Assembly: GCA_018398815.1 (NCBI GenBank)
Contig: CM031604.1
Coordinates: 54,268,557-54,332,556, forward strand
DNA length: 64,000 bases
Source of the DNA: Conus ventricosus
Lineage: Eukaryota > Mollusca > Gastropoda > Neogastropoda > Conidae
Reading direction: 5' to 3'
The notes beneath the pieces were generated by a model that did not search any database, was not told where the DNA came from, and was given only the letters and a program-made list of their open reading frames with translations. This document shows, one piece after another, positions 62,421 through 64,000 of this stretch. A program made the position numbers and the translations under genes. Position 1 is the first letter of the stretch. Each line of letters starts with the position of its first letter.

Positions 62421-63486
62421 TCAAGGAAAGAAAAAGACGGAACACGAGAAGCAAAAAGTCCGGCACAACAGCTCTGTGGTCTGCCCGACAGTGTCCAGCT
62501 GTGCACACTGGGCGTTATTCTTTATGTCCAAGAGACACTGACCAGCGGCAACCGTGCTGTAGGCGGGCGGGGGTCCACAATGGCGATGGCCACAGCGGGG
62601 CAGTAACGCCTGGTCGTGGTCCTGTGGGGTCATGACGTCTTCGTAGGACGGCGGGGCGTACAGGCGCGCGAGGTCCTCCTCGTTCTTGGACCGGGCGTCT
62701 CCCCCGTCCCCTCGTGACGTGTAGCGTGCTGATTGGTCCGCGCCGCGCCCGTACCTGAACAATGAATCAAGTGTGACGTAGATGTGTCAGTTTCAAACGA
62801 TTGCACGGCCCGATTACCCATACTGCCTGTGGCGAGTGTGTATGTTAAACCTGATTGTAAGTGACCAGGCAGCTAGCGAGCTAGCAAGCTTACTAACAAA
62901 CTGACTAACTAGCTAGCTAGTTAAATGTAAGTGACCAAGTTGCTAGCTAGTTAGCTAGCTGACTGACTAACTAACCAGCTGACTTAGCGAACAAAGAATT
63001 CTAGGCCTGGGATCAGCTTGTTCCCCACATCTCCAGATGAATGAACAGGACACCGGTCTGACCACGCCAGTTGAAAGATGGCTGGCTTTCTGTCGGCCGA
63101 GCAGAAAAACCTTGGGAGAGATGGTGAAATGATGCGCGCTGGTGACCTACTCGTTTTTGAGTGAACCAGTATTTTAGGAAGAAGAAGAAGATGATAATAA
63201 CAAAGTGGTGTTCACATGGGAAATAATGTCCAAATTTCGAAGAACGTCTTTCTTTTCCAAATCCATTTGACATGTTTTTCATTAAACTTTGCGGAGTCAC
63301 TGTTCAAGGTGAACTGCATTTTTTCACTTCAGTAGACGATGAAGAATCACAAAACAACGGCATGCGCGTTCTGAAAGCGCGCATGTGAGCGAGTGCACGC
63401 ACACACACATATACACACACAGACGCGCGCGGGCATACACACGCAAGCAATCTCGGACATACGCACGCACACACACACACACACAC

Positions 63487-63540
<54 letters not shown>

Positions 63541-63905
63541 TACACACACCTACGCATGCACGCACTTACGTACATATGCAAACACACGCACGCACGGATG
63601 CAATCCCCCCCCCCCCCCCACACACACACACACGCACACACTTATGTACATTCTTAGTTGATGTGATCAAACTGAATATTAAGAGATCCCAGTGGAGCTC
63701 ACAATCACCAGTATGACAAATTTCGAGGCTATCCTTTCCAGTGGTAGATTTCGACAGAACGAGACAGAGAAAGGGAAACAGGAAATAAGAAAGAACACGC
63801 ACTTCTTCCTGGTGTACTTCAGGACGACGACAAGGACAATTGCCGCCACTCCTAGGAAGATGACGATGCCTGTCACTGCTGCTATTACGGCAGTTCTTGT
63901 AGAAT
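62421..63905 (-). CDS. 3' exons of a single-pass membrane protein with PPxY tail
   Basis: Two exons, join 63905-63803 and 62754-62421. The first follows an acceptor TTTCTCTTTCCAG and encodes TRTAVIAAV, then the hydrophobic TGIVIFLGVAAIVLVVVL (about 21 residues) and the stop-transfer KYTRKK. Its donor is GTGCGT. The second follows TTGTTCAG. The split codon AA|G restores Lys, so the phases match exactly. The tail of about 112 residues holds LYAPPSYEDVM and CGPPPAYSTV, two PPxY motifs of the type bound by WW domains (for example Nedd4-family ligases), and ends at TGA 62423-62421. The extracellular part lies beyond the window. Family not recognised. The 1.05-kb intron contains (CA)n and a short repeat tail. 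Confidence 0.72.
63138..63192 (+). repeat. Short repeat 3' tail with (GAA)n
   Basis: Identical over about 49 bp to 21961-22009. It lies inside the intron of the membrane-protein gene. Confidence 0.7.
63460..63640. repeat. (CA)n and C-run
   Basis: CA repeats at about 63469-63537, CA/CG-rich sequence to 63600, then a C14 run followed by CA at about 63605-63640. Confidence 0.95.
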
Positions 63906-64000
63906 CTGGAAAGAGAAACGAAACGTTCCTAGAATATTAACATTCAGAATCTCCCCTTCTTCATTCAGAACCCCCCCCCCCCCCCTCCTATTCCCCCCAA

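Overview
The window is animal nuclear DNA that is almost entirely repetitive. There are no operons, and coding traces are isolated exons or decayed transposon genes. Very dense (CA)n/(GA)n/(TA)n microsatellites, a GIY-YIG Penelope-like element, a tRNA-headed SINE, Tc1/mariner, several non-LTR retrotransposon families and long satellites fit a large lophotrochozoan genome, most likely a marine mollusc (perhaps a gastropod). The organism is an inference from repeat content; no host gene identifies a species.

Layout. 1-17.8 kb is a nested mosaic of one dispersed repeat complex, here called R1, R2 and R3, with the left part inverted relative to 8.4-14.7 kb. Into R3 a 2.7-kb terminal-inverted-repeat (TIR) DNA transposon has inserted (9083-11807). 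It carries a decayed gene of an invertebrate repeat-protein family whose motifs resemble XPG/PIN nucleases, so it is a candidate Academ-like element. At 14800-16594 lies a 5'-truncated Penelope-like element with a 250-bp inverted copy of its own 3' end and a hammerhead-ribozyme motif in each arm. 20-24 kb holds purine tracts and two minisatellites. 24.4-25.9 kb is a CR1-like LINE fragment. 25.9-34.3 kb is a tandem array (internal-LTR-internal-LTR-internal-LTR) of a non-autonomous LTR element, with many indels.

35-45 kb is microsatellite-rich, with LINE RNase H and 3' ends, a 39-bp minisatellite open in several frames, and a minus-strand tRNA SINE. 46-48.3 kb is a LINE reverse transcriptase pseudogene. 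48.5-50.4 kb is a complete but broken Tc1 transposon (DD34E) carrying a 223-bp palindromic MITE. A second, identical copy of the MITE lies at 60986-61208. 53.1-55.07 kb is a 58/62-bp satellite with a 422-bp higher-order repeat.

Probable host genes occur only in the last 7 kb, on the minus strand. One is a terminal exon for a long disordered acidic/Ser-rich protein tail (57328-58223, with two apparent compensating 1-nt frameshifts). The other is the 3' end of a single-pass membrane protein gene with a phase-matched intron and a cytoplasmic tail bearing two PPxY motifs (62421-63905). Both run off the evidence upstream, so their families are not recognised.
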